64,000 nucleotides of DNA from Eleusine coracana subsp. coracana (GCA_032690845.1 CM064430.1:1350949-1414948), one strand, 5' to 3'. Positions 32,761 to 44,908 are shown, numbered from the stretch's first letter. Program-made: numbers and translations. The notes: a model not told the origin generated them from the letters alone.

Positions 32761-34190
32761 ATCAAATCAACAGTTACAGGTGATAAGTCAACCGTGATGA
32801 TCTTGCTTGTTTGTGTTTCCCGGCATCGATCTTGGGGGCTTGGAGGTGAAGCGAGCAAGGCAAACAGCAGGCGGTGTCACTGGCTCGTAGCCCGGCCACA
32901 ACCTATGGCCTCCTGTCGTGTGACGAAGCCGTGTTCGTATAGTGGCCAAGTGGCCCAGGCTGCCGGCAATCGCGAGAGCTCGTGGCGGTTCCCCTGAACA
33001 CGAACAATCGTGTGTGATGCAGAGGTAGAGGCGCGAGATCGAGGTGGCACCGTTCTCAGAGGATTGTCAATGTTGTGACGGTGACTTTCCCGTAGCGGTG
33101 GCCAGGCGATGTGCGAGGCGGAGGCAGAGGCGCCGGCGACCAGGTGTTGTGTGATACCCCTTTTTTCCTGACCGATTACCGATGTTGCAACGGTGCTATC
33201 TGTTGGTAATTTCAGTAAATTGTTTCATAAGATAGTCAATTACAATTGTACACTTTTAAATCAACGGTGGGTTTAGATTTATACTACTTCGAAGTTCAAA
33301 GTAGTATAGTCTACCGTAATGAGAGTCAAATATATATAAATGCTCCTACAAAAGCCACCACACGCACGCATAAGATTTTAATAAAGTGTAACCATATTCA
33401 TGGTTTTACTTATTCAGTGGTCCATCTTGTGTGCCACTACGTCTGTATATATACTTGCTACCCTCTCTCTCTATATAAGAAATTTGAACTGCAGATGAAT
33501 TTTTAATGGACCGAGAGCTAGTCGTGTTACGTAGCATATATTTTTCTTGCAGTGGCATCTGAAGTCTACTTTACATCCATTGTTTTCAACGTTACAATAA
33601 ATTTATTAGACTTGAAGGAAAATGGTTGCATGAATGACTAGCTCAGCTTCATTACTGAATCATTTTAAGACGCTGGGTCGAATGATTTGGAAGCATGCCA
33701 CACTAGGAATCCCATATACGTCAGATTTCCATTGACTCCATCTTAATATATATTTTATGTCAGCGTGCTTGTGTCATCAGCCCTCATCGAAGATAGGTCT
33801 GGTTCAACAATTTCAATATTCCTTTATCTTTCACCTAATCATTTTTTTCTTTTTGCCCAGCGGTGCGGGCCAGATGAAAGAGATAGACGGGAAATATATA
33901 CAGGATATCTTTTATGTAAAAGGGTCCACCAACTGTCATGTTAATATATGCGGTTCAATCTGTTTTAGTTGCAAGGTCAGAAGCAATAATTATGCCATGA
34001 AAGTGCAGTTCAGTTTATTTGATCCATGGATCTGGTCAAAATGATATGGAAGCATGGCATACTGGTCATACGTCCAATCTCAAAATATGACCTCATCTTT
34101 TTACGTCAGTGTATAGGCACTACATGTATTTGTATAGGCACTACATGTGACAATAACAGCAAAACGGTTAAAAAAAACATTAGATGACAA
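32761..34190. other. Spacer; contains a copy of a repeated flank block
   Basis: About 32800-33150 is GC-rich without a supported gene. About 33735-33850 repeats the block also found at 25525-25640 and 26980-27110 (shared acgtcagcgtgct, gataggtctagttcaacaatt, cacctaacca). No coding sequence is seen. Confidence 0.4.
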
Positions 34191-34507
34191 CTAAACGTAT
34201 GATGCGTCAGGACCAACAACGACCTCCCTCGACCACAAGCAGAGTTCAAAGTTCACCACTGCGGCGGCTCCCAGCGTGGTGCCGGCCGATGTAGTCGTTA
34301 GAAGAGTCAAGAGTGTGTGTAAAGATGAGCAGGAAAGTGGCAGGTCCACCACACACGTCTCGTCTGTGGTCAAGTTGAATGCCCTGATCTTATCAAACTT
34401 GAGAAGAAAGTAGAGGGTGTTCCTCAGGAAGGCACTCGGCACAGGAAGGATGTTCTTGTTCTGTCGTTGTGGAGCGAGAGACACTTGGCATGGGGATAAC
34501 ATTCTTA

Positions 34508-34560
34508 GGGTCCGTTTGGGAGGGCTTATCAGCAGCTTATAAGCCCTCCCAAACAGCCCC
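34508..34560. mobile_element. 53-base Tourist-like foldback
   Basis: It starts gggtccgtttgggagggctt and ends with the near-complement aagccctcccaaacagcccc, with TTA on both sides (34505-34507 and 34561-34563). This is the PIF/Harbinger target duplication. It is essentially two terminal inverted repeats with almost no interior. Confidence 0.85.
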
Positions 34561-35041
34561 TTATACTGTTGTTGCAGAAGAGGGATGAATTTCCAAGAAC
34601 CTGCATCCGACGAGTAGATGTAGGTGACATCTTCCCAAAAATTGATGCCCATTACAACGACGAGGAAAGGCCCGTCATTGTGTCATTGTGGCATTCGAGG
34701 TGGGCGTTGTCGTCCCACAGTGGCGTTCCAGTACTCTAGAGGTAGAGGAGTTCACAGCAGTTCGGTTTTCTTGTTAGTGGTGGTGTCCCACACCATGAAC
34801 ACGCCGTACAAGGGCCCATGTGGCCTCTATGTGTTGAGGAGGACGCGGCCATGGCGTGCATCGTCGATGATGTGCAAGCTGGTGTTGCCGTTGATGGAGA
34901 GGATTGGTTTGATGGGTTGAGGTCGTCGAGGTTGCAGAGGAGGCCGAGCATGGGAGGCGTGCAGCGGTGGAGCTCACGGAGGAAGCCTCCGCCTCTGGGG
35001 AAGTGCTCACATCAACTCCAATTTGGATGGAGCTTCTCGAT

Positions 35042-35480
35042 GGGTTAGAGCGTTTGCGAACCCAATAAGAGAACGGGAATACGGAATGGACCGATACGCT
35101 CGTTTATTTTGGACCTACAGAGATAGAAAAAAATGAGCAACTACAGTTGCGACTGATTCCTCCTCTCCCCTCCTCTGCTCCTTCGGTGAACTCGGCTATT
35201 GCGGAAAGTGCACTTCAATAATACTATGAAAGACTTCTCGATTCACTAGAACTACGCTTCTTCCACCTCTCATTCGAGTGCCTTGAGGAGTCAGGAAGCA
35301 CACAAGAAGTTCACGAGAGAGGTACTTGAGCTTAGGATCCAAGTAAGCATCCCCTTTGCCTCCCCGGCCGGGGAGCCTCCAGAAGGGGGGCGGCGGTTAA
35401 CCATCAACTCTCGATATGCATATTGATCAATCGATCTCCGAGTCCTGCCAGTTCGCTAAGTAGGTAGACTCACTCTATTG
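35042..35480. other. Unrelated insert in the F-box pseudogene, perhaps organellar
   Basis: It breaks the F-box pseudogene between its LVSATGF and LRELHR portions. The texture (gaacgggaatacggaatgg, cggaaagtgcacttcaataa, no grass transposon ends) reminds me of plant mitochondrial DNA, but I cannot confirm it. A little further left-to-right, at 35673-35684, is agtacgagagga, the universal large-rRNA sarcin-loop word, in a short context that does not extend into a recognisable rRNA. Confidence 0.3.
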
Positions 35481-35956
35481 AGGGGAAGCCGGTGGCGGAT
35501 ACAAGGCGGCGAGGACGAGGCTCGCCGGTTCGGTCGGTGGGAGGCGGCTGAAGATCTCCTCGAGGAGCTCGTCCATCAGCAGTGGCTCTCTAAGCCGTGC
35601 GTGCTGCTGCAGCAGCACAGCAGCACCATGGATTGCTCTTTTGGGGACGATGAGTTGATTTAGTGATCTACTAGTACGAGAGGATCAAGGAAGAACACCG
35701 TGTGGACGTGATATGATTATCAACCTTATCATTGCGTGAGGACCTCCACCCCATCTCCAATTGGAGCAGCACACATCAAGTTCACACTTGCATCCAAGCT
35801 CCAGTCGAACTCCATTGAGGCCCTAAAGGATGCCCTTGCCACTGCGTGCAGCAATGCAAAGCTCCAGCCGCTCGGATCGAGTCTATACCGTAATGGCATC
35901 GTGCTCACCAGCGGCCAGGATGGGCAGAGAAACGATGAAACAGAGTGGTCGATCTG

Positions 35957-37990
35957 ACTCAAAGGTATACACCTGATTAATAAAGGGCAATTACTAAAAT
36001 ACCATGGTAGAGTTGGAATTAATATTAATGAAGTTGTGGGACCATACTTCATGAGTTACAAAGGAGTGAGACAGGGAGACCCACTCTTCCCACTCCTCTT
36101 TAACTTAGTTGGAGATGTCCTGGATGCTATACTAAATAAAGCCAGAGAAGCAGGTTTTATCCAAGATTTAATCCCCTATTTCATTCCAGGAGGTTTAACT
36201 CATCTTCAGTATGCTGACGATACAATAATATTCATGAATAATGATGTAAACACCCTTGCTCATATGAAGTTCCTGCTCTATTGTTTCGAAAACATGTCGG
36301 GACTCTTGATAAACTATTAAAAAAGTGAGGTTTTCATGATTAGAGCTGAGGAGGACGAAGCGAAGAAGATAGCACAAACTTTGAACTGCAATTTGGGAAC
36401 CTTCCCTATGAAATATCTGGGTCTACCGATCAGTGATGATGAACTCCAGGTATCGAATTTCAGATACATTAATACTAAGATTTAGAAACGTCTCCCGACC
36501 TGGCAAGGACAAATGATGTCTCAAGGCGGTAAGGTCATACTAATTGAATCATGCCTAAGCTCGGTTCCTAATTACTCTATGGGAGTGTATCACCTATTTG
36601 AGGGAATCCACCACAAAATGGATACGGATAGAGCTGATTTTTTCTGGCATGGCCCCAATAATATGGTTAAATGGGAGGCTATGGCCACACCTAAGGAATA
36701 TGGAGGCTTGGGTTTTACTGAAACTAGAGTTATGAACATTTGCCTGCTCAATGAGTGGATTTTCAAACTTGAAAGTGGCAATAGAGATATGTGTTGTGAT
36801 CTTTTGAGAAACAAATATTTAGCAGACAAGCTTTTTTGACAGCAAGCCAACAAACTCCTCGCAGTTTTGGAAAGGTTTCCATGCAGTAAAAGATTACCTT
36901 CATAGAGGTCTCATTTATAGAGTTGGAAATGGTCTTAAAACACATTTTTAGACTGACTGTGGGCTAGGTGAATGTCCTCGGAAAATTACCTATCATAACC
37001 TCTACAAAATGTGTAGATATCCCAATCAGCTTGTGAGACAGGTCATGGTGACTGGGTCACCAAACATGCATAGAGTTTAGAAGAAGTCTATCAGAGATGG
37101 AACTCCACGATTGATTTTTGCTTACAGCATCTTTGACTGATTTCAAATTGACCTCGAGGCAGATAAAGTAACATGGGCACTGGAAAAATCTGGAAAATTT
37201 ACAACGTCCTCACTCTACAAAGCAATACTACACCCGGGAGAAACTGACAATACAATGATAGAGATATGGAAAGCTAAAATTCCAATGAAAATAAAGATTT
37301 TGCTCTGGCAATTGCATAAAGATAGGATCCAATCTTGTGACCAACTTGCTGCAAAGGATTGGAAAGGGCGACACCCAATGCAAAATGTGTGGAGCAGTAG
37401 AAACAACAACCCATATCATGTTCAAAGTGCCCTTTGGCCTCCTTCACGTGGTGTGTGATTAGAGATGCCTTAAGCTGGGAGAAATCCCCGACCAGCCTTT
37501 GCCAGTTCATGACCCTCAAAAACAATAACAGGAGCCACAAAAACACCTTAACTATTTGTTTTGGAGCAATTACCTGGTCCCTCTGGACCACAAGAAACAA
37601 TCTGATCTTTCGTAACCAAATCCCTTCAAAACCTACTAAGATTGTTTACAAGATAGTTTCTATGATGTAGAGATGGAGTGTAGGTAGCAAGGAAGAGGAG
37701 CAGATCAAGATCGCTGAAGCAATCGGAAGCATAAGGAAAAAGATGACGGAGCTGCATGATGTTTTCCCCAACACCGGAGTAGGTTAATCTAGTTGCACTG
37801 CATCGGTTTCCCTTGGCAATTTGCCGTCTTTTGTGCTCTTAGAGATAGTAGTTGCTCACTTGGTGTAACTGTGCTTAAGTTTTGGTTTTCCTGGTACCTG
37901 TGCTGATCTTTGTAAGCTGGAATCCCCGGCAAAACGTTTGTTTTTTGTTGCTTTCTATAAAAAAGCAGGGCCTATGGCCTTCGGTTTAAT
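35957..37990 (+). mobile_element. 5'-truncated L1-type LINE
   Basis: It encodes reverse transcriptase from YKGVRQGDPLFPLLFNL through the catalytic HLQYADDTIIFMNND, then the downstream region MKYLGLPISD and QGGKVILIESCLSS, the DRADFFWHG part, and a zf-RVT-like C-terminus (IEIWKAKIPMKIKILLWQLH). Several in-frame stops (after LLINY, near RYINTKI, after LADKLF) show it is dead. The 3' end has the phrase agcagggcctatggcc and an (aat)n tail typical of LINEs. The 200 bases before it (35735-35950) are of unknown origin. Confidence 0.85.
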
Positions 37991-38865
37991 AATAATAAGT
38001 AGTTTAAGTTTCAATGGCTGAGATTAAGGTAGAAAGCTCAGGTACCACCCAAGCACGATATCAAATCTGTACTGTTTTATTATTACAGGTGCTTACCCAA
38101 ATATCATAACAGAATCTTGGGAAAGTATCGGGCACCTCGTGATCATTGAGGAACATGCAAATATCATGTCAGGGACATGGCACAAGATGCTGAACTAAAT
38201 CTAAATGCGCAGGTGAGACTGTGGGACTAACATGGCACCTGACATTGCAGTTCAATTCAGATGGTTGTATATTTGAGCGCAAATATTTGTACATGTTGTG
38301 AACTAAGTTCATCATAAGTCATCTTCGCAAGTTCATGACTTAAAAGCAGTGAAAAGAATTTTGGTTTTAAAAAAATACCAGTTTAGACCCGTAAGGCCGG
38401 AATTCGGCATTTCAGTTCAAAATTTTCTTAAATTTTGGACAACCTTTGAAAAAATAATAAATTATTAGTAAAAAGTTTCAAAATCAGCCTGTATTTACCG
38501 GTAGAAGCAAATATTGTGCATGACTGATAGATCGAACTGAAATTCAGCAAAATTTACTGGCCGAATGTTTTTTCACCGCTTAATAAAAGTATGCATAAAC
38601 CAGGCTGCAGCAAACAAGGATATCAGCTTGCAGATATATAGTGTGAAACCAGTGAATGCATGACAGTGATCAAATTGTGACAAAATAAAGAAATGTGATA
38701 CCCTTAAAAACATGCAAAACCCTAAGGCCTATAAACTACTAACTATCAAGGCCACTATAAATCACTGAAGCTAGTGATTTTTTCCAACCATGAAGCAGCT
38801 TACATTATTTTCCACCACTACCACAACACAGTTTCCTCCTGATTGGTAAGCCCGATATTGAGCAT
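37991..38865. other. AT-rich spacer
   Basis: No gene, RNA or transposon end that I can support. It lies between the LINE tail and the hAT MITE downstream of F-box gene 1. Confidence 0.35.
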
Positions 38866-39067
38866 CAGTGGCGAAGCTTGACTTGATAGCCAGGGGGGGG
38901 GGGGGGGGGGGGCGACCTCATCAATTATGCAAAAAAACGTTGGTGAACAGTGCACTTTTACTGTTTATTTAGTGCAGGTTTGTGCAAGTCAGGGGGGGGG
39001 GGGGGGGGGGGTGGGGGGGGGAGGGGGGGCATGGTCTACTTTTGGTCTCAATTAAGCTTCGCCACTG
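38866..39067 (+). mobile_element. 202-base hAT MITE with two poly-G tracts
   Basis: Perfect 14-base terminal inverted repeats (cagtggcgaagctt / aagcttcgccactg) are flanked by a perfect 8-base target duplication, ttgagcat (38858-38865 and 39068-39075). Inside are a run of 20 G (38893-38912) and a second of 20 G followed by T, 9 G, A, 7 G (38992-39029). It lies 32 bases past the proposed stop codon of F-box gene 1 and is probably in its 3' untranslated region. Confidence 0.9.
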
Positions 39068-39099
39068 TTGAGCATCTTAAGTTTATTAAACACTTACGA

Positions 39100-40647
39100 T
39101 TAACCAGCTCTTTGTTTCTCACCTATGGAGGCTCTTCCCAGTGCTGCAGTTAAATTCAAATTGGAAATAACATAATTAGTTGAGAATTGATTTTCTCACT
39201 GAATTGCAGCCTACCTAACTGAACTGAACATTTAACTTATTATCCACCTCCATTTTCTCATGATTAGGAAACAAAAAAAACTCTCTTACATTGCATCAAT
39301 TTTTGAGACGAGTGTAAAAAGTGAACAGTTCAAGTGTATATCTAGACAATTTGTCCCTAATAACCCGCCAAGAAAAAACGTTGAGTAGAAGTAATAACAT
39401 GGAACTGCAATATTCTACTTTCATTCATACTCTAGCTGTTATCGTATTGCCATCCATAATTATTTTCATGTTACTACATACAATAGTACTATTTTCCAAA
39501 TATAGAAGGCAAAAAAAAAAAAAAGCTTGGCTAAAGAATGTGGCTGGTTACCTGCGGTGTAGAAGCTCATGTAGGGAAAAATGACTCTGTTCTGATTACC
39601 CCTGTATATCCTAGTGATCTTCGTTGATTTTAAATCAAAAGCGAAGACCTCACGTGATGTGCACATAAAAATGACAGCAACACCGTCCGGGGAAGCAACC
39701 ACTATAAGTGACTTGGCGTCTAATACACCAACAGGGAGAAGTGTGTCTAGCTCAATAACTCTGCTTTGCGCCCATCCTTCATACCCATGGGGATCAACCA
39801 CCCTCGACCACAGTTTGAGTCTGCGATGCATCAAACAGGCGACGCCCAATCCACTGGCCATTGTGGTCATGAGAATACAATCTCCAGGGAAGCACGAAGG
39901 CGGTAACTCAAGAAAAGACATTTCTCGTCTGCTCAAATTGCACTTCAAGATGCTTTTACGCCAAAGCATAAAGTACAGATCGTTCCCCACAAGGACACTA
40001 GGAATCCATAGGACATAATTATTATGCGGGTCCTGAGGCTGATGCTGAATAGTGGTCGGCGCGCTCCAAGAGTCATTCTCGGATGAGTATACGTAATAAA
40101 CAAGTATATGTTTGTTGGAAGATTTGGTGGTGCCCACTAAGAAAACAAGGAAGGGTTGACCATGGCAGTCGAGATGATGGAGGCAGGAGCCATCTAGGCT
40201 GCCGGAGCAGAGCACAGCTGCGCTCCAGGCCGTCAAGGATCCTGACAACAAGGGCAGCTCCTTCTGCTCGTCTGTGATTGGGTCCCAGACAACGAAAGCG
40301 CTCTCCAAAGGATTGGCATTCCAATTATAACGCTTGTTGCTGTGAAGGAGGACGCGGCCATGGCGGGCGTCGACGACGAACAGGTTGGTGCGGTCGGCGA
40401 GGGGCGGGCATGAGGGGGTGGTGGGAACGAAAGTGGAGCCTGAATAAGTTTGGCAGAATAAACCGAGCAAGGGAGGCGTGCGATGGAGCTCGGCGAACCT
40501 GCGGCGGAAGCCGGCATCGGAGACGAGGCGGCGCCAACACTTGCAGACGGCGGCGGCGCGAACGAGGGTTGCAGGGTCGTTTGGAGGGATACGGAGGAGG
40601 ACCTCTTCGACGAGCTCGTCTGGCAGCACCGGCAACGGCGGCGGCAT
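39100..40647 (-). CDS. F-box protein 1 (two exons)
   Basis: F-box proteins bind SKP1 in SCF ubiquitin ligases and select targets through the rest of the chain. The F-box is at about residues 6-45 (LPDELVEEVLLRIPPNDP, CKCWRRLVSDAGF). An F-box-associated region with several beta-strand-like blocks follows (HLDCHGQPFLVFLV, SVLVGNDLYFMLW, SREVFAFDLKS). I propose a splice donor after MSFYTAG (exon 1 40647-39552) and a short last exon (39143-39100) starting after tgcag, adding LGRASIGEKQRAG and a stop, for 379 residues. The paralogue has the same arrangement. Without splicing the frame stops at 39466. A further in-frame ATG lies six codons upstream. The target is unknown. Confidence 0.8.
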
Positions 40648-40890
40648 GGTGTTTGGTGTGTGCAAAGACTCCTGTAGGCGGCAGAGACGAGGGCTTAATT
40701 TGCTCTATCAGGGTTCAGGGATGATGATGATGATGATAAAAGTGCCGAGAGAATCCTCGTCTGTAGATGGGGCCGAGTTGAGTTAGTGGAAATATAGCCT
40801 GACACGCCTGGTGGCCTACCTGATTGATCTACGGCTCTACCTCAACCTGACACATCACCAGATCAAATCCTTGCAAGCACCCCACCCACC

Positions 40891-41320
40891 ATGGCGCCGC
40901 CGCCATTGCTGATGGACGAGCTCATCGAGGAGGTCGTCTTTCTCATCCCAGTGAACAACCCCACGTCGCTCCTCAGCGCCAGTGCTTTGTGCAAGGGGCT
41001 GCGATGACCACCAACACTGTCAGCATAATATCTCGAGTTAAAGTAAAGTAGAACAATGCAGGAGCCCAATAAACTTCTACACAACGATGAACTAATAAAT
41101 AGTTTAACAGATATTATTTGCTCCATTCGATAGAACCCCCAAAGGTCAACCACCACTATCTGGCTTCTCATTGTCTGGATCACCTTAAGCTTCTGAAGAA
41201 ACTGAGGCACCCTCTCATGGTCTCTCACCTGTGGAGGCCGCTCCCAGTATGTCAGAAAGTTTACATCAGCTTGTTGCAGAATTGAACTGACACACTCAGC
41301 AAACAAAACTACCAACACGA
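40891..41320. pseudogene. F-box fragments: start on the plus strand, tail on the minus strand
   Basis: On the plus strand, 40891-41007 reads MAPPPLLMDELIEEVV and continues through SLLSASALCKGLR to a stop: 38 residues of a true F-box start, cut off before the WRR part. Right after it, on the minus strand, about 41250-41190 resembles the last exon of the neighbouring F-box genes (sense ctgggagcggcctccacagg). Opposite orientations in a few hundred bases show an inversion or rearranged insertion. The main body is missing. Confidence 0.65.
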
Positions 41321-42129
41321 TGCTCCTAATAATAAGCTAACTTCGTTTTGTTACCAAGTGAAATCCAACTACAGAGATATCAAAAAACAAGAGATAAGGA
41401 ATGACAGGGCTAAAGATAGCAAAGATCTATTGAGAGTGTATAGCTCATGTGAGTAATGATTTTTTTTCCCCTCCTGCTGGATACATTCATGGCTCATCTG
41501 AAGAATTAATGAAATGTAAAGAATCATTCTCAGCCCTCCATAACAAGCATGCATGCCGAATAATGAATTCCTACACATATTCCAGCCAATTCCAACCATG
41601 CATGGTCCATAACAAACAAAAAGGGTATGAGCAACAAAAAAGGTCTATGGTACATGAGGTTTACCAGATTGACCACAAAAGGAGATGTGGCATGATAATA
41701 AATAAACAAGCTTGTTTCTGAAGTAAAACAGAACAATGCAGGGTTCATCAGATTAAGCTTCTGCTAATCCATACAACTGGTTTCAAGCCACAACAGAATA
41801 ACAGAAACACTCCTCTAGAGCATAAAAATTCTTGCATGTTGAAAGATAACCCATATCTATTCTAGACTTTCACTGAAAGCTAATTTCTGGAGTCAACACA
41901 AAGTACGACGACAATGCAGGGGTCATCAGCTTAGAAACAAGCCCAACAAAACTGTACACCAACAATGAGCCTACATAGTTTTATAACAGATATAAGATCC
42001 CTCTGGCAGAACTCCAAAAGGTCATAAGTTACGACAAACACTAATCTTATATATGCTTGCGAGGTTTCCCACCAAAACTCTTGCTTTTTGCCATCACCAC
42101 TATCTGATTTCTCATTGACATTAAGAACC
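41321..42129. repeat. Duplicated F-box 3' flank
   Basis: The segment 41030-41320 is paralogous to 41890-42230, and 41460-41650 to 42530-42690 (shared ctgctggatacattcatggct, ccattccaaagatggtccata-type words). So the intron and 3' part of an F-box gene was duplicated in tandem. No additional protein is supported. Confidence 0.55.
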
Positions 42130-44011
42130 TTAATCTTCTGAAGAAATTGATGCACCCGCTTGTGGTTTCTCACAAGTGGAGGCTGCTCCCAGTTCTGAAG
42201 AAATATAATGGAAAATTACATCAGCTGGTTGTGGAGTTTGTCACCAAACACAACGACCAACAAGATGGTCCTAAATCGAAATAATAACCAAACATAACTC
42301 CAGTGAACAGAAAATCATTAAGAGAAAATGTTCTAGGGCTCCATAGAAATGCATCTTTTGCCTAACACAGGTATCAGCAACCATTTCATTGTTACTACAT
42401 GACATCAGACTACAGCAGCTAAGTGACATAGCACTACCACAACTAATGGATGTACAAGATTAAAGATAGCCAAGATAGTAACATAGAAAATGTAGAGCTC
42501 ATGTAATTAATAATTTTCTTTTGTCTCTCCTGCTGGATACATTCATGGCTTATCCTAAGTATAGATGAAATTTTTTAAAAAATCATTGTGATCCCTCTAT
42601 AACATGTGTACCAATAAAATGAATATCTATGCATTTGACAGCCCATTCCAAAGATGGTCCATAGCAAACAAAAGGGAGAGTACGAGTAGCACAAAAGTTT
42701 ACTGAACTCACAAATTTGATATAGTTGAGCAGAAATAACAAATAAGACCACTAACTGAAACCTCTTATTTCGAATGAATTCCTATGCATTTCACAGCCAT
42801 TTCCAAAGATGGTCCATAACAAGAAAACAAGTGTACAAGTAATGCAGTTTTATTTATAATCAAATTCACAAATTCAATATACTTGGCACAGCACAGATAA
42901 GTAAAGCACTACCTGGAGTGTAGAAGCTTATGAAGGAAAAAATGCCAAAGAAGCCCGCATCCTCCACAACCTTCTTGACCCTGTTGGTCTTGGGATTAAT
43001 AGTGAAGTATCCAACTTCTGTCCCTAAGAAAATGTCTCCTATGCCATCCGCAAAGCCAACCACATGAGGTGAGATTGAGACTGAGAGTGCATCAGTGGGT
43101 AGAAGTGTCTCTAGTTCAATGACCCTACTTAGATCCCATATTGCATCTCCATCAATACCATCGACCTTGGACCATAAGTAAACCTTTGACTGGTGAATGG
43201 TGGCAAAGCCCAGCCCATTGTCCTCAGTAGTCATCAGCAAGATGTGAGGCTGCTTGTCGAATGTGGGTGGCAGGTCAATGACAGACATATCTCCCGTGGC
43301 CAATTCAACCTGGAGGATTCTAGTGCTTGCCGGGAACAGAATCACAAAGTGGAGGGCGTTCCCCACCAGTACACTGGGCTCCAGCCTCAAATCTCCATTG
43401 CTTGGGCAGTGAAAAAATGCCGGCTTGCCCCAATCACCAGTCTCCGAAGAGAAGACGCAGGATACTATGCGATCGTTGAAGACGGCGACGAAGTGCACAA
43501 GGAAGGGGGCGCAGTGGCAATCCAGGTGGTCGCAGCCGCCGCCCACGCCGGCGCACAGCACCGCTGCGTTCCAGGTCCATGGAGACGCGTGCAGCGACAG
43601 CCTGGGAAGAGCTCGCTGCTCATCCGTGATGGGGTCCCAGACCACGAGGTCAAACCTGAAAGACACCTTATCCAAGGGCACGCTGTGAAGGAGGACGCGG
43701 CCGTGGCGGGCGTCGACGGCGCGCCTGCGGTCGCCAACAGCGCGTCGCGGGCGGAAATCGAGCGTGGGGACGAAGCGGGCGGTGAGGTAGAGGTCGTCAT
43801 CCGGGACGTTGCAGAGGAATCCTAGCATGGGGGGCGCGCGGTGGCGCTCGATGAAGCGGCGGCGGAAGCCGGGGTCGGAGACGATGCGGCGCCAGCGCCT
43901 GCAAACGAGCGCGGCGCGAAGGAGGCGCGCGGGGTCATCCGGCGGGCAGCGGACGAGGATCTCGTCGACGACCTCGTCCATCAGTTCCGGCACCGGACGC
44001 GGTGGATCCAT
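42130..44011 (-). CDS. F-box protein 2 (two exons)
   Basis: 387 residues in my model. The F-box is at about 5-50 (PVPELMDEVVDEILVRCPPD, CRRWRRIVSDPGF), followed by FIERHRAPPMLGFLCN and an F-box-associated region (DARHGRVLLHSVPLDK, HLDCHCAPFLVHFV, VGNALHFVILF, FISFYTPG). Exon 1 (44011-42913) ends at a gtagtg donor; the second exon (42194-42130) follows a cttcag acceptor and adds LGAASTCEKPQAG plus a short tail to TAA in the right phase. The start MDPPRPVPEL is chosen because it matches F-box 1 and the fragment at 40.9 kb; an upstream in-frame ATG at 44179 would add 56 unsupported residues. SCF substrate adaptor by family; target unknown. Confidence 0.82.
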
Positions 44012-44179
44012 GGTGCACGGCGCCGGACTCCGGCGAGCGGCGGCGCGAGGATTTGGTCGGCGGATTGGGTTGCGCGGAGAAAGGGGCTTCTCTTCTAGTA
44101 GAGTGGTTCTGCCTGGTGGGTCCGGGGAGGCAGCGACTACTCGTTGCATTTTCGCTGCACTACTGAAAGTATTACACAT

Positions 44180-44908
44180 TGAATAATTTTACCTGAACAT
44201 GATCCATCAAATTAAACCAAACACTGCTGATTTACATTCAATAGGTTTTGCAGAAATTATATTGCGTGACCTAGTGCCAAAGAAAACGGTTAACTGCATT
44301 TGGAAAAATCTAATTGTCTGAGTGGTTGGTTACCAATTTTATTTATTTATTTATTTTGAAGAAAGGTTGGTCACAGATGTTTGCCAGAAACAACCATCAG
44401 TGTTTGATTGTAAGGCTTGCCACATTGGTAATTCACCTGTTTGGTAAACAAACGCATAGCTCACGTCCAGCATCCTAAATAGGAATTTGTTAAACCATTA
44501 CTCCTGTAGCCTAAGAATCACACCGATTCATCAAAGAAAATCATGTACGTCATTTTCAAGCTAACACATGTGTGTTCACGCATAACTAGTTCTTATGGAA
44601 CCTTGGATTTTGACTTCTGAGAGTATTGAGCACCTTCTGATTAGTAAACCATGTCAAATCGTCAATGTACTGCTATTGATCTATGTATCTGCTATTTGTT
44701 CTGTGCTTTAATATATGGTTCCGTAGTTTCCTCTAAAAAAAGGTACAAGGTGTGGCACGTTCTGAGTTCTGAATTTGATGAACCTGAACTGAACATTTGC
44801 CACAAAATGAGAGCATCATAACAAATTATTAGTGGGTTACAGTTGTAGACACAAAATTTCAGGCCAGAAATATGTTGAAATGAACTAAACGTATGAAATT
44901 CTAGTATT
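44180..44908. other. Spacer upstream of F-box 2
   Basis: AT-rich, with no gene seen. It should contain the F-box 2 promoter on the minus strand. Confidence 0.4.

Larger units (their letters stand above)
34191..35640 (-). pseudogene. F-box gene, multiply broken
   Basis: From right to left: an F-box start, PLLMDELLEEIFSRLPPTEP, with a deletion after LVLAAL; an unrelated insert of about 440 bases; then LRELHRCTPPMLGLLCNL, matching the ELHRTPPLLGLF region of the intact F-box genes; a frame change into DDARHGRVLL; and finally MGINFWEDVTYIYSSDAGSW and LYFLLKFDKIRAFNLTTDE, corresponding to the F-box-associated half. A 53-base foldback insert adds a further frame change. No complete protein can be made. 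It is in the same orientation as the intact F-box genes. Confidence 0.8.

Noticed and set aside
35673..35700. Large-subunit rRNA gene suggested by the sarcin-loop word
   Set aside because: The match covers only about a dozen bases and the neighbouring rRNA helices are not recognisable.
43193..43825. A 210-codon plus-strand ORF
   Set aside because: Antisense shadow of F-box gene 2.
44012..44179. Upstream start adding 56 residues to F-box 2
   Set aside because: The other F-box copies start right at the MxPP...DEL region, and the extension is Arg/Pro-rich leader-like sequence.
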